From Rhizobium aethiopicum (lineage in GTDB: Bacteria; Pseudomonadota; Alphaproteobacteria; Rhizobiales; Rhizobiaceae), in assembly GCF_014197535.1 (NCBI RefSeq), contig NZ_JACIFV010000003.1, forward strand, positions 310,001 through 374,000: 64,000 bases of DNA. The letters are read 5' to 3'. Both the position numbers and the translations under genes were made by a program. Each line of letters starts with the position of its first letter. Position 1 is the stretch's first letter. The notes under the pieces were generated by a model that did no database searches, was not told the origin of the DNA, and saw only the letters and a list, made by a program, of their open reading frames with translations. Positions 50,094-57,617 of the stretch are shown here, piece after piece.

Positions 50094-51314
50094 TTATACT
50101 TCTAAAGGAGTAGCCCGATTACGCGGGCGCGATGTCAGGCGGTTACCCAAATCGATTACCGGTCGTTCCAACAGATAATAACTGAGGCTTGCCACCAGAA
50201 GAACCAGCGCCGCCGTCAGTGTGCAGGATTGCAGCCAACCGGTGACCACATTCTCCGAGGAGGCCCCGAACGAGCCGGGGGCGAGTCTCTGAATCAATGT
50301 CAGGATGATCTCCTGCCAGATATAAATGCCGAAGGAGATCTTGGCGACGTAGCGGACAGGAGCGTTATCAAGCAGCCTGCCCAGACGCTGCGAATGGCTG
50401 AGTGAAATCAGCGTTGTTGCGACCGCCAGTGGAAAGACCGGAAATCCATAGGGGATGTCAAGCCAGCCGTAACCTTCGGGCGAGCCGCCGGGGGATATGA
50501 GAAGGCGGTAACCGGCAATCGCAAGGGCGAGGAGTGCCGCGGCGTCGAACCAGGGGGAGCGTCTTGCGGGCAACATCACTTCGATGCCCGCGGCAAGCGC
50601 GCCGAGCGCGAAGACGGCAAAGAAGCCGATCGGATTATATTTGGGCATCCATTCCTTCGCCCCACCCTGAAGGCCATTTGCCCAGCCGCGCCCGATATCG
50701 TCGAGCGCAAAGAGCCTCAGGATCGTCAGATGGGCAAGAAGGACGACGGCAATGAAGCAGAGCCAGGCGGCGCGGGCGAAGAACGGACGTTGCCGCAGCA
50801 GCGGCAAGCGAAACAGCAGGAAAAAGCCGACCGGCAGGAGCACATAGCTGGTCACCTCGAAGGGAATGGACCAGAGCGGCCCATCGGCTTCGACGGGAAA
50901 AAACGTGCGCCAATGCCACTGGCTCATGAACAGCAGTCCCGAGACGTAGCGGACGACGAGTTCCGGCGTCAGCGGCAGGGCAAGCAGCGTCAGGCTGAGG
51001 ACGAAGCTGACGCTGGCGGCGAACCAGAAGCCCGGAGCGATGCGCGCCAACCTGCGGATGGCGTAGTGCCCAAGGCTCGGCATGGCGCCGCCGGCGTCGA
51101 GAGCATGCCAGAAGGGGCGGGCAAGGAGAAAGCCGCTGAGCACGAAGAAGATGGCGACGCCGAAATTGCCGAAGCGGAGGATGTTTGCCGTTGGCGCCAA
51201 TTCATCCGGAATTCTGCGCATATCCAGCCGAAGCGCGAGATGATGCGCGAGCACCAACAAGCAGGCCATCGCGCGCAGAAAGTCGGCTCCGGCCAGTCTG
51301 TCCTGTGCTCGCAT
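50094..51314 (-). CDS. Acyltransferase 3 family membrane protein (OafA/ExoZ-like)
   Basis: Integral membrane O-acyltransferase of 406 aa with about ten hydrophobic segments. The N-terminus ADFLRAMACLLVLAHHLALRL contains the catalytic HH-like pair of the family, and NFGVAIFFVLSGFLLARPFWHAL is the second signature. Such enzymes acetylate exopolysaccharide or lipopolysaccharide sugars. It lies upstream of and in the same direction as the sugar transferase gene, which supports a surface-polysaccharide role. Confidence 0.87.
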   Translation of the reverse strand: MRAQDRLAGADFLRAMACLLVLAHHLALRLDMRRIPDELAPTANILRFGNFGVAIFFVLSGFLLARPFWHALDAGGAMPSLGHYAIRRLARIAPGFWFAASVSFVLSLTLLALPLTPELVVRYVSGLLFMSQWHWRTFFPVEADGPLWSIPFEVTSYVLLPVGFFLLFRLPLLRQRPFFARAAWLCFIAVVLLAHLTILRLFALDDIGRGWANGLQGGAKEWMPKYNPIGFFAVFALGALAAGIEVMLPARRSPWFDAAALLALAIAGYRLLISPGGSPEGYGWLDIPYGFPVFPLAVATTLISLSHSQRLGRLLDNAPVRYVAKISFGIYIWQEIILTLIQRLAPGSFGASSENVVTGWLQSCTLTAALVLLVASLSYYLLERPVIDLGNRLTSRPRNRATPLEV

Positions 51315-51401
51315 GTCGTTCCCCGCCCTGCCCGATTCGGCTCAAACCGCCAGGCTCGAAGCATTGCCGCGGAAGACCGCGTCGGCAAGGCCGGGGCGGG
51401 C

Positions 51402-52412
51402 TCATCCGAGGAGTTCGTTGGTATAATAGGTGGAAAAATCCGGCTTCTCCTTGAGCACGACGCCATTCGCATCGACGAGGATGCCGTTCTCGGCCAGGAA
51501 GCCGCCGATGGCATCGGCCTTTGCCGGGTCAAGCGTGCCGATCACGCCGGCCTCGGATCTCAGGAAATGGCCTTCGATCAACGCCTTCTGAGATGCTTTT
51601 ACCAGTTCCGTGTTCATCAGCGCACCGTTGCTTCCTGATATCAGCAGGTCGCAGGCTTCGTCGGGATGGTCGATGGAGTAGACATAGCCTTGACGTGTGG
51701 CCTGGATGAAGGCGCGCGCGTGTTCTCGACTGGCCGAGAGATAGGCGTCGCTGGAAACGATGACCGTCGTCTGCTCGTCGGGAATGCCGTAATCGGAATA
51801 GTGGAAGCGGCTGATCTTCCGGTTTTCCAGCTCGGCGGCGATGCCCTCCCAGGTGTAGATCTCCAGCGTGAAGTCGATCGAGCCATTGTCCAGCGCCTCA
51901 TAGGCGGAGGTGCCGAGGGTGACGGTCTTGACGTCGCCTTTGCCGCCGTCATTGCGGATCATCGCCGAGACCAGCGCGCTTTCCCAGGTGCCGCCGAAGC
52001 CGCCATAGGTCTTGCCGTCGAGATCTCTAGGGCTCTTGATGTCGTCGCGTCCGCCCTTGAAGATCAAGCGGGCGGTTTCCGTCTGGACGACGCCGTAGAC
52101 CATCTTCACGTCACCGCCGCCAGCCCGCTGCGTGAGGGCCTCGATCTCGCTGCTGATGCCGAAGTCGGCGACCCCGTTCGACACCAGCGTGCCGGCGCTG
52201 GTGTCGGTAAAGGGTAGAATTTCGACGTCTAGGCCGGCGGCCGTGTAGAAGCCCTTCGCCTTGGCGACATAGATGCCGATATGGTTGGTGTTGGGCGTCC
52301 AGTCGAGCGCGATACGAACCTTTGCGGGGGCCGATTGGGCGAAGGCGGCGCGGCCGGCGAGGCTTGTTGCAATGGCGGCGAGGATCGTCTGGCGACGAGT
52401 GAGAAGCGGCAT
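51402..52412 (-). CDS. thiY: Pyrimidine-precursor ABC transporter substrate-binding protein ThiY
   Basis: NMT1/THI5-like periplasmic binding protein of 336 aa with a twin-Arg-containing signal (MPLLTRRQTILAAIATSLAGRAAFAQ). Signatures are KVRIALDWTPNTNHIGIYVAKAKGFYTAAGLDVEILPF and EALTQRAGGGDVKMVYGVVQTETARL. The family binds hydroxymethylpyrimidine-type thiamine precursors. Its position behind a TPP riboswitch with thiX and thiZ supports that ligand. ATG 52412 has GAGGAGG upstream. Confidence 0.9.
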   Translation of the reverse strand: MPLLTRRQTILAAIATSLAGRAAFAQSAPAKVRIALDWTPNTNHIGIYVAKAKGFYTAAGLDVEILPFTDTSAGTLVSNGVADFGISSEIEALTQRAGGGDVKMVYGVVQTETARLIFKGGRDDIKSPRDLDGKTYGGFGGTWESALVSAMIRNDGGKGDVKTVTLGTSAYEALDNGSIDFTLEIYTWEGIAAELENRKISRFHYSDYGIPDEQTTVIVSSDAYLSASREHARAFIQATRQGYVYSIDHPDEACDLLISGSNGALMNTELVKASQKALIEGHFLRSEAGVIGTLDPAKADAIGGFLAENGILVDANGVVLKEKPDFSTYYTNELLG

Positions 52413-52479
52413 GGTGACCTCCTCAGGTCTTGAGAGCATGGCGCCGAAAAGTGTGAGCGTTTTCGCACGACATCAGGCT

Positions 52480-53292
52480 CTAACTCTTTAAATTGGAACA
52501 GGATTCGGATTTCAGGCCGGCCGGCCTAAAATCATCCTGTTCTTGCGGATGAAGCAGGGTTTGCAGGATTTCGGTCTCGATTGCCTGGGCCGCGGGTGAA
52601 CCGAGATCGGCGATGCTTCTCGGGCGGGGCAGGGGAACGCGGAATTCGCGGATGACACGGGCCGGACGGGCAGACAGCACGTAGATCCGGTCGGAGAGGA
52701 AAACGGCCTCGCGAACATCGTGGGTGATCAGCAGCGCCGTCCAGCGATGTTCGGTCCACATGCCTTGCAGCCACTCCTGGATCTGCGTGCGGGTCAGCGC
52801 ATCGAGAGCGCCGAAAGGCTCGTCGAGCAGCAGCATGTCCTGCTTCTGGATGACGGTGCGCAGCAGCGCAGCACGTTGGCGCATGCCGCCGGAAAGAAAG
52901 GCGGGGTAGTGATGCTCGAAGCCGGCGAGGCCGAACCGCTCGAAAAGGGGCGCGACAGCGGCGCGGGCCGCCCGACGGCCCATGCCCTTCACTTCCAGGC
53001 CGAGCGCGGCATTGTCGATGATCCGGCGCCAGGGCATCAGCGCATCACGTTGCGGCATGAAGGCAAAGGAATGCGGCGTCTGTTCCAGCGCTGCACCGTT
53101 GAAAAGCATGGCGCCGGAATCCGGCCGCAGCGCCTGTGTCAGCAGTCTCAGCACGGTCGATTTTCCGGAGCCGGATGGGCCGACGATCGATACGAACTCG
53201 CCGTTTGCGACGGTGAGTGAAATGTCGCTCAGAACCTTCATGCCTTCGAAGGACTTCGAGATGTTGCGCAGCTCAAGCATCTGACCGGTCAT
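52480..53292 (-). CDS. thiZ: ABC transporter ATP-binding protein ThiZ
   Basis: ATPase of the thiamine-precursor importer, 270 aa. Walker A GPSGSGKSTVLRLL, Q-loop in FMPQRDALMPWR, signature LSGGMRQRAALLR, Walker B MLLLDEPFGALDALTR and the switch His in LLITHDVREAVFLSD are all present. ATG 53292 overlaps the thiX stop by ATGA and has AGGAG about 8 bases upstream. The in-frame sequence beyond 53292 lies in thiX and is not part of it. Confidence 0.94.
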   Translation of the reverse strand: MTGQMLELRNISKSFEGMKVLSDISLTVANGEFVSIVGPSGSGKSTVLRLLTQALRPDSGAMLFNGAALEQTPHSFAFMPQRDALMPWRRIIDNAALGLEVKGMGRRAARAAVAPLFERFGLAGFEHHYPAFLSGGMRQRAALLRTVIQKQDMLLLDEPFGALDALTRTQIQEWLQGMWTEHRWTALLITHDVREAVFLSDRIYVLSARPARVIREFRVPLPRPRSIADLGSPAAQAIETEILQTLLHPQEQDDFRPAGLKSESCSNLKS

Positions 53293-54095
53293 CGGCGCCG
53301 CTCCTGGGATGGCTGCCAGGGCATGACGAAATGCTGGATAACCAGCGTCAGCGCAAAGAGGCAGAGCGTCAACAGAGCGCTGACGATCACGGCGGCGAGC
53401 ACGAGATCGGAACGGAAATTGTTCTTGGCGTTGAGGATGTAGATGCCGAGGCCGCTTGCTGCGCCGGCATATTCGGCAAAGATTGCGCCGACGACGGCAT
53501 AGGTGATCGAGATTCGGAGGCCGGCGAAGAAATAGGGCAGCGACGAGGGAAACCGCGCCAGGCGGAAAATGCGCCAGCGGCTCGCCTTCATCGAATTCAA
53601 GAGCTCGGCAATGTCGCGATCGGTCGCCTCGTAACCCTGAAGCAGGGCGACGAGCAGCGGGAAGAAGGTGACGAGCGCCACCAGCAATATCTTGGGCACG
53701 AGGCCGAAACCGAACCAGAGAACGACGAGGGGTGCGATCGCCACCAGCGGCAAAGTCTGGCTGGCGATGAAGATCGGCAGCAGTGCCCGGCGCATGAAGG
53801 GCATGAAATCCATCAGGACCGAAGAGGCAAGGGCGAAGGCGAGCGACAGGGCGAAACCGCCGAGTGTGGCGCCGAGCGTAGGCCAGGTGTTTGATATCAG
53901 CCCCTCTCGGTTCAGCCAGCCCTGGACAAGGATGCGCGAAGGCGCCGGCAGAATGGACGGTTTGATGCCGGAAAGATCGACATAGAGTTCCCATGCCGCC
54001 AGAAAGGCAAAGCCTGCGAGCAAGGCTGGCATTGCCCGGTACACGGCGAGACAGAGCGTCGCAAAACGCGAATCCGATGGGCGTGGCGAAGTCAT
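53289..54095 (-). CDS. thiX: ABC transporter permease ThiX
   Basis: Membrane permease of 268 aa with about six helices (ALLAGFAFLAAWELYVDLSG; TLGATLGGFALSLAFALASSVLM; QTLPLVAIAPLVVLWFGFGLVPKILLVALVTFFPLLVALL; the C-terminal LVLAAVIVSALLTLCLFALTLVI). The EAA-like loop is YEATDRDIAELLNSMKASRWRIF. Its ATG overlaps the stop of the upstream 57-codon ORF (ATGA at 54092-54095), and it has no Shine-Dalgarno of its own (GAACGCCG precedes it), so it seems to depend on coupled translation. Confidence 0.92.
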   Translation of the reverse strand: MTSPRPSDSRFATLCLAVYRAMPALLAGFAFLAAWELYVDLSGIKPSILPAPSRILVQGWLNREGLISNTWPTLGATLGGFALSLAFALASSVLMDFMPFMRRALLPIFIASQTLPLVAIAPLVVLWFGFGLVPKILLVALVTFFPLLVALLQGYEATDRDIAELLNSMKASRWRIFRLARFPSSLPYFFAGLRISITYAVVGAIFAEYAGAASGLGIYILNAKNNFRSDLVLAAVIVSALLTLCLFALTLVIQHFVMPWQPSQERRR

Positions 54096-54265
54096 CGGCG
54101 TTCGATTTCAGGCTTTCTTCGGGCCGTTCGCGCAAACCTGTCGAGGGCATCGGTCTCGATGCCCAGCCTGCCGCGATTGGGGGCGATTGCCTTGACGGCA
54201 TCGATAGGGATGCCGGCGGAATTGCCGGATGTCGGGTAGAGTGACACTTGCGCGCCGGAATGCAT
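54092..54265 (-). pseudogene. YkoF-like (thiamine/HMP-binding) remnant or coupling leader ORF, 57 codons
   Basis: A 57-codon frame starts with ATG at 54265 just after the TPP aptamer, with GCGAGG 5 bases upstream. Its N-terminus, MHSGAQVSLYP, matches the start of YkoF-family thiamine/HMP-binding proteins as I know them, and RLGIETD matches the conserved RLRIETDD region further along. The remaining residues fit poorly, and shifting frame after the GCGCG at about 54132 gives NGPKKA, closer to the family's VGPPEA, so it looks frameshifted and truncated (full YkoF is about 200 aa). Its stop overlaps the thiX ATG. Confidence 0.6.
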
Positions 54266-54271
54266 TTGGAC

Positions 54272-54360
54272 CTCGCTCCGCTGGCATTACCCAGATCAGC
54301 TTAGAAGGGTCCGGAAGCTTGCGCCTCGCATCTCAGCCCCGGCGACACGGAGCTCCCCTG
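54272..54360 (-). ncRNA. TPP (THI-box) riboswitch
   Basis: Read on the minus strand, the conserved THI-box elements appear in order: GGGGAGCTCCG (54359-54349), GGGGCTGAGATGCGA around 54340-54326 with CTGAGAT at 54336-54330, ACCCTT (54310-54305), and CTGATCTGGGTAATGCCAGC (54299-54280). It senses thiamine pyrophosphate. The last stem strand CGGAGC runs into GCGAGG, the ribosome-binding site of the next ORF, which points to translational control. A weak promoter, TTGCGG (54401-54396), 17 bp, TAGTTT (54378-54373), lies upstream. Confidence 0.93.
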
Positions 54361-54445
54361 TTATTTCGGCGAAAACTATCATCGGGGTTTTCTTGCCGCA
54401 ACCGCAAAATTGCAAAGCCGTCCGGCAGGTCGGGACGGGGCGCAG

Positions 54446-54659
54446 ATGAAAAAACACCCGGACGGAGGTCCTGTCCGGGTGTTTTCCGAGGTTCCGTACC
54501 TGCCGGGAACGGAACCCGAGCGCTCGCCTCTCGGCGGCTATATCGGCGAGGGCGATCGGTACGGGGGCGGACGAGCGCCGATGCCATCATTCCAGCTTGT
54601 ATCGGCCGGATACTCTCGCTGTCGCTTCTTCCTGCGCCTCGCGCTTTACGGCCGCGGGA
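54446..54659 (-). ncRNA. Candidate SoxR-controlled small RNA (about 210 nt)
   Basis: Transcription from the minus-strand SoxR promoter would begin near 54659 and end at the 54451-54485 terminator. The stretch has no convincing ORF: the only ATG frame (from 54590) reads through the terminator and is Arg/Pro-rich. Besides the terminator, a perfect 8-bp stem GGTTCCGT/ACGGAACC (54490-54497 with 54509-54516) is present. An unrecognised short peptide is not excluded. Confidence 0.5.
54451..54485 (-). terminator. Perfect 13-bp terminator hairpin ending the leftward SoxR-promoter transcript
   Basis: AAAACACCCGGAC (54451-54463) is the exact complement of 54473-54485, with a 9-base loop. Leftward transcription reads through the stem into TTTTTT, so on the minus strand it is an excellent intrinsic terminator. 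It separates the SoxR-driven region from the thi operon. On the plus strand the T-run is only four. Confidence 0.9.
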
Positions 54660-54665
54660 GCAGGG

Positions 54666-54696
54666 GTTATAAAACCTCAACTAATATTGAGGTCAA
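54666..54696 (-). promoter_or_regulatory. SoxR box and SoxR-type promoter (19-bp spacer)
   Basis: The palindrome CCTCAACTAATATTGAGG (54675-54692) is a SoxR box. On the minus strand it lies in a 19-bp spacer between TTGACC (54696-54691) and TATAAC (54671-54666), the overlong spacing that MerR-family activators correct, and it matches the layout of the E. coli soxS promoter. The direction is leftward, away from soxR, whose ATG is 11 bases from the box. Binding here may also affect soxR itself. Confidence 0.85.
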
Positions 54697-54702
54697 TAGG
54701 CG

Positions 54703-55173
54703 ATGAATAGGATTTCTGCAGCGCCGCTCGGCAGGCTTCTGACGGTCGGCGAAGTGGCGCAACGCAGTGGCCTTGCCGTCTCGGCGCTGCATTTCTATGA
54801 GGCCAAGGGGCTGATCTCGAGTATCCGCACGCGCGGCAACCAGCGGCGCTACGGACGCGATGTGCTTCGCCGGCTCGGCATCATCAAGGTGGCGCAACGT
54901 GTCGGCATTCCACTTTCGGAAATCCAATCGGCATTTGCCTCCCTGCCGCAGGGACGCACGCCGACGATTGCCGACTGGCAGACGCTGTCGGCGCGCTGGA
55001 AGGATGAACTCGACACGCGAATCAGACGGCTGAGCCTACTGCGAGACCGCCTGACCGGCTGCATCGGCTGCGGCTGCCTGTCGATCGAAAGCTGTCCGTT
55101 GCGCAATCCCTTCGATCGGCTCGGCGAGGAAGGGCCAGGCGCACGGCTGCTGGAAAGCGAAATCGAAGTGTGA
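54703..55173 (+). CDS. soxR: Redox-sensitive transcriptional regulator SoxR
   Basis: MerR-family regulator of 156 aa that senses redox-cycling compounds through a [2Fe-2S] cluster. [27 protein letters not shown] is the winged-helix DNA-binding domain, and the cluster ligands C120, C123, C125 and C131 are in [12 protein letters not shown]. It starts 11 bases after a SoxR box, suggesting autoregulation in addition to control of the divergent transcript. soxS is not present, as is usual outside enteric bacteria. Confidence 0.97.
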   Translation: MNRISAAPLGRLLTVGEVAQRSGLAVSALHFYEAKGLISSIRTRGNQRRYGRDVLRRLGIIKVAQRVGIPLSEIQSAFASLPQGRTPTIADWQTLSARWKDELDTRIRRLSLLRDRLTGCIGCGCLSIESCPLRNPFDRLGEEGPGARLLESEIEV

Positions 55174-55295
55174 GCTTTCATGAAAAGCTCTAACCTCTCT
55201 GGGAAAGATGATGCCTCCTTTCTTTCGGCCGGCGCGCTCATATGTTAAGGGCGAATGGCGCAACAGGCGGCTTTGTCCGCGAGGAGGACGGCTTC

Positions 55296-56066
55296 GTGTT
55301 CCATCCGAGACTATTCGAAAATCGCAATGTCATCGTGACTGGCGCCGGGCGGGGCATTGGCCTCGAAGTGGCCCGGCAGTTCCTAGACTGCGGTGCGAAG
55401 GTGATCGTCCATACCGGACGCAAGCCAGGACGCGACCTGCCGGATTTTCTGCTGACGGCTGAATCCGAAAGGCGGGCGCTGCTGCTGCACGCCGATTTCA
55501 CCGCCGCTGGCGGCGCTGCGCAATTTGCCGAAAATGCGCTCGCTTTCTTCGAGAAGGTGCATGTGCTCGTCAATAACGCCGGCACCATGCTCGGCCGTTT
55601 TCCTGCTGCCACACTGACCGACGCAGATTATGAGGCGATCGTGCGTTTGAACCAGACGTCGGTGGTGGCGCTGACGCGTGCGCTGCTGCCGGCCTTGAAG
55701 GCGGCGGAAGGTGCTGCCATCGTCAACACCGTTTCAATTTCCGCGCTGACCGGCGGCAGTCCCGGTTCTTCGATCTATTCCGCCGCGAAAGCCTTCGTTT
55801 CCACCTATTCCAAGGCGCTTGCCCGCGAGCTCGCGCCGGATGGCATCCGCGTCAATTGTGTCTCACCCGGAACGATCGAGACGGATTTCCATGAGCGCTA
55901 TTCCTCCCGCGAAAAGCTGGAGCAGACGAGAAAGTCTATTCCCTTGCAGCGGCTGGGCACAGCGGAGGACTGCGCTCCAGCCTATCTGTTCTTGGCGGCA
56001 CCCTCCCTCTCCGGATACACTACCGGCCAGGTCCTCGAGATCAATGGCGGCCAGCTTATTTGCTGA
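55296..56066 (+). CDS. Short-chain dehydrogenase/reductase downstream of soxR
   Basis: Classical SDR of about 256 aa: VTGAGRGIGLEVARQ cofactor motif, LVNNAGT, Ser in NTVSISALTG and YSAAK catalytic motif. It is about 120 bases after soxR on the same strand. GTG 55296 is my choice because GAGGAG (55281-55286) sits 9 bases before it; an ATG at 55242 in the same frame has no ribosome-binding site and adds an 18-residue Gly-rich head. A quinone or aldehyde substrate would fit the redox-stress context, but that is inference. Confidence 0.86.
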   Translation: MFHPRLFENRNVIVTGAGRGIGLEVARQFLDCGAKVIVHTGRKPGRDLPDFLLTAESERRALLLHADFTAAGGAAQFAENALAFFEKVHVLVNNAGTMLGRFPAATLTDADYEAIVRLNQTSVVALTRALLPALKAAEGAAIVNTVSISALTGGSPGSSIYSAAKAFVSTYSKALARELAPDGIRVNCVSPGTIETDFHERYSSREKLEQTRKSIPLQRLGTAEDCAPAYLFLAAPSLSGYTTGQVLEINGGQLIC

Positions 56067-56169
56067 TTTAGTTAGACCTTTTTTGACATTTCATCACTTT
56101 TGGCAAATTCGCGTGTGCGAATATGCTATTGTGCTGATCTGCCTTTTCGCTCCCCTTCCGAGATGTCGA

Positions 56170-56511
56170 ATGCCATTGCCCAAGCCCGAACCGGGAATGT
56201 CCGGTCAGGAACTGCACAAACTCGCTGGAAACGCTCGTGAGGCGAGCGATCTGCTGAAGGCGCTGGCGCACCAGACCCGACTTCTGATTCTTTGCATACT
56301 CGCGAATGAGGAGCGGACGGTCGGTGAAATCGAAAACATCCTCGGCATTCAGCAGGCAATGGTCTCGCAGCAGCTCGCGCGTTTGAGGCTCGAAGGCCTC
56401 GTCAATACGCGCCGTCAGGGCAGGCTGGTCTATTACCGTATCGGCAATACGAGCGTGCTTGCCTTCCTCGAATCGCTGTTCGATCTTTTTCCGGCTGCAG
56501 AAAACAATTAG
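56170..56511 (+). CDS. ArsR-family transcriptional regulator
   Basis: Winged-helix regulator of 113 aa. ASDLLKALAHQTRLLILCILANEERTVGEIENILGIQQAMVSQQLARLRLEGLVNTRRQGRLVYYRIG is the ArsR/SmtB DNA-binding domain. It resembles the BigR/SqrR sulfide-sensing branch but has only one Cys (ILC), whereas those sensors use two, so its ligand is uncertain. ATG 56170 gives MPLPKPEPG; an alternative ATG is at 56197. Upstream DNA is AT-rich and may be its promoter. Confidence 0.85.
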   Translation: MPLPKPEPGMSGQELHKLAGNAREASDLLKALAHQTRLLILCILANEERTVGEIENILGIQQAMVSQQLARLRLEGLVNTRRQGRLVYYRIGNTSVLAFLESLFDLFPAAENN

Positions 56512-56589
56512 TACCCGCCCTTGCGGAGCACGGTTGCTGCGTCGAAGATAGGCTGATCCGGATGATTTCGCGCCGGATCGGGAGACCGG

Positions 56590-57483
56590 ATGATCGACAA
56601 GCTGGAATTTTTCATTGCCCTTGCCAACGAAAAGCATTTCGGCCGCGCCGCCGAGGAGTGCGGGATCTCGCAGCCGACACTCTCGGCCGCCATCCGGCAG
56701 CTTGAAGATCAACTTGGCGTCATGCTGGTGCAGCGCGGCTCGCGGTTTCAGGGGCTGACGCCGGAGGGGCAGCGGGTGCTTGAATGGGCGCGGCGCATCG
56801 TCGGCGACGCCCGCACCATGCGCGAGGAGATGCGCGCGGCCCGCCGCGGCCTTTCCGGCCACATTCGCCTTGCCGCCATTCCGACGGCGCTCGCCATGCT
56901 TTCGCGCATCACCACGCCCTTTCAGGAACGGCATCCCGGCGTGACCTTCTCGATCGTCTCGCGTAATTCGCTGCAGGTGCTGAGCATGCTCGAAAATCTC
57001 GAAATCGATGCCGGCATCACCTATCTCGAAAACGAGCCGCTCGGCCGGGTCACCAGCGTTCCGCTCTACGCCGAGCGCTATCATCTGATTACGGCTGCAG
57101 GCAGCCCGCTGTCCGATCGCGACAATGTGACCTGGAAGGAGGTCGGCGATCTTAGGCTTTGTCTATTGACCGCCGACATGCAGAACCGGCGCATCATCAA
57201 CCGGCATCTGACGGAAGCCGGCGCCACGGTGCATCCGACGCTCGAATCCAATTCGATGATCGTGCTGTTCTCGCATGTCAGGACCGGGCGCTGGGCGAGC
57301 ATCATGCCGCGCAACGTCGCGAAATCGTTCGGTTTTCCAGTGGAAATCCGGATGATTCCGATCGTCGAGCCTGAGGCGCATCATCTGGTCGGTCTTGTCG
57401 CGCCTTATCGCGAGCCCTTCACCCCGCTCGTCTCGGCACTGCTGCACGAAGCGAGAGTGCTCGTGCGGGACGAGGAACTCTGA
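56590..57483 (+). CDS. LysR-family regulator, probable controller of the fds operon
   Basis: LysR-type regulator of 297 aa: IDKLEFFIALANEKHFGRAAEECGISQPTLSAAIRQLEDQLGVMLVQRG is the N-terminal helix-turn-helix, followed by the effector domain. It is just upstream of and codirectional with fdsG. LysR sites lie in the gap, and in other bacteria a LysR protein (FdsR) controls formate dehydrogenase genes, so this role is likely but inferred. GGGAG precedes the ATG. Confidence 0.9.
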   Translation: MIDKLEFFIALANEKHFGRAAEECGISQPTLSAAIRQLEDQLGVMLVQRGSRFQGLTPEGQRVLEWARRIVGDARTMREEMRAARRGLSGHIRLAAIPTALAMLSRITTPFQERHPGVTFSIVSRNSLQVLSMLENLEIDAGITYLENEPLGRVTSVPLYAERYHLITAAGSPLSDRDNVTWKEVGDLRLCLLTADMQNRRIINRHLTEAGATVHPTLESNSMIVLFSHVRTGRWASIMPRNVAKSFGFPVEIRMIPIVEPEAHHLVGLVAPYREPFTPLVSALLHEARVLVRDEEL

Positions 57484-57522
57484 TAGAAAAAACCTATCAA
57501 TCCACGAGATAGCTTTATTGAT
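57481..57522. promoter_or_regulatory. Overlapping LysR-type palindromic sites upstream of fdsG
   Basis: Three half-sites occur: TGATAG (57481-57486), CTATCA (57494-57499) and GATAG (57508-57512). The first two form TGATAG-N7-CTATCA, and the last two CTATC-N9-GATAG. ATCAAT (57496-57501) and ATTGAT (57517-57522) form a further inverted repeat. The first overlaps the end of the LysR gene. This arrangement resembles LysR recognition and activation sites. Confidence 0.6.
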
Positions 57523-57617
57523 TGTCGTCGGCTTCCCTGAGATGGTGTCTCGACGATGGCGCCGGCTGGGGGAGGCCTGCCATCCCGAAACGAGCGAGCC
57601 GCCGGGAGGGCTGCCTG

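Noticed and set aside
52480..54201. 573-codon reading of the thiZ frame extended over thiX
   Set aside because: The part before 53292 is the wrong frame of thiX; the ATGA junction and SD site set thiZ to start at 53292.
54333..54680. 115-codon minus-strand frame under the SoxR promoter
   Set aside because: It would start upstream of the predicted transcription start, read through the terminator and enter the TPP riboswitch; product is Arg/Pro-rich.
54410..54706. 98-codon plus-strand frame upstream of soxR
   Set aside because: It runs through the perfect terminator and SoxR box, lacks a ribosome-binding site and ends just inside soxR; a regulatory reading explains the DNA better.
57494..57522. 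Rho-independent terminator for the LysR gene
   Set aside because: The inverted repeats are short, AT-rich and not followed by a T-run; operator sites fit better.
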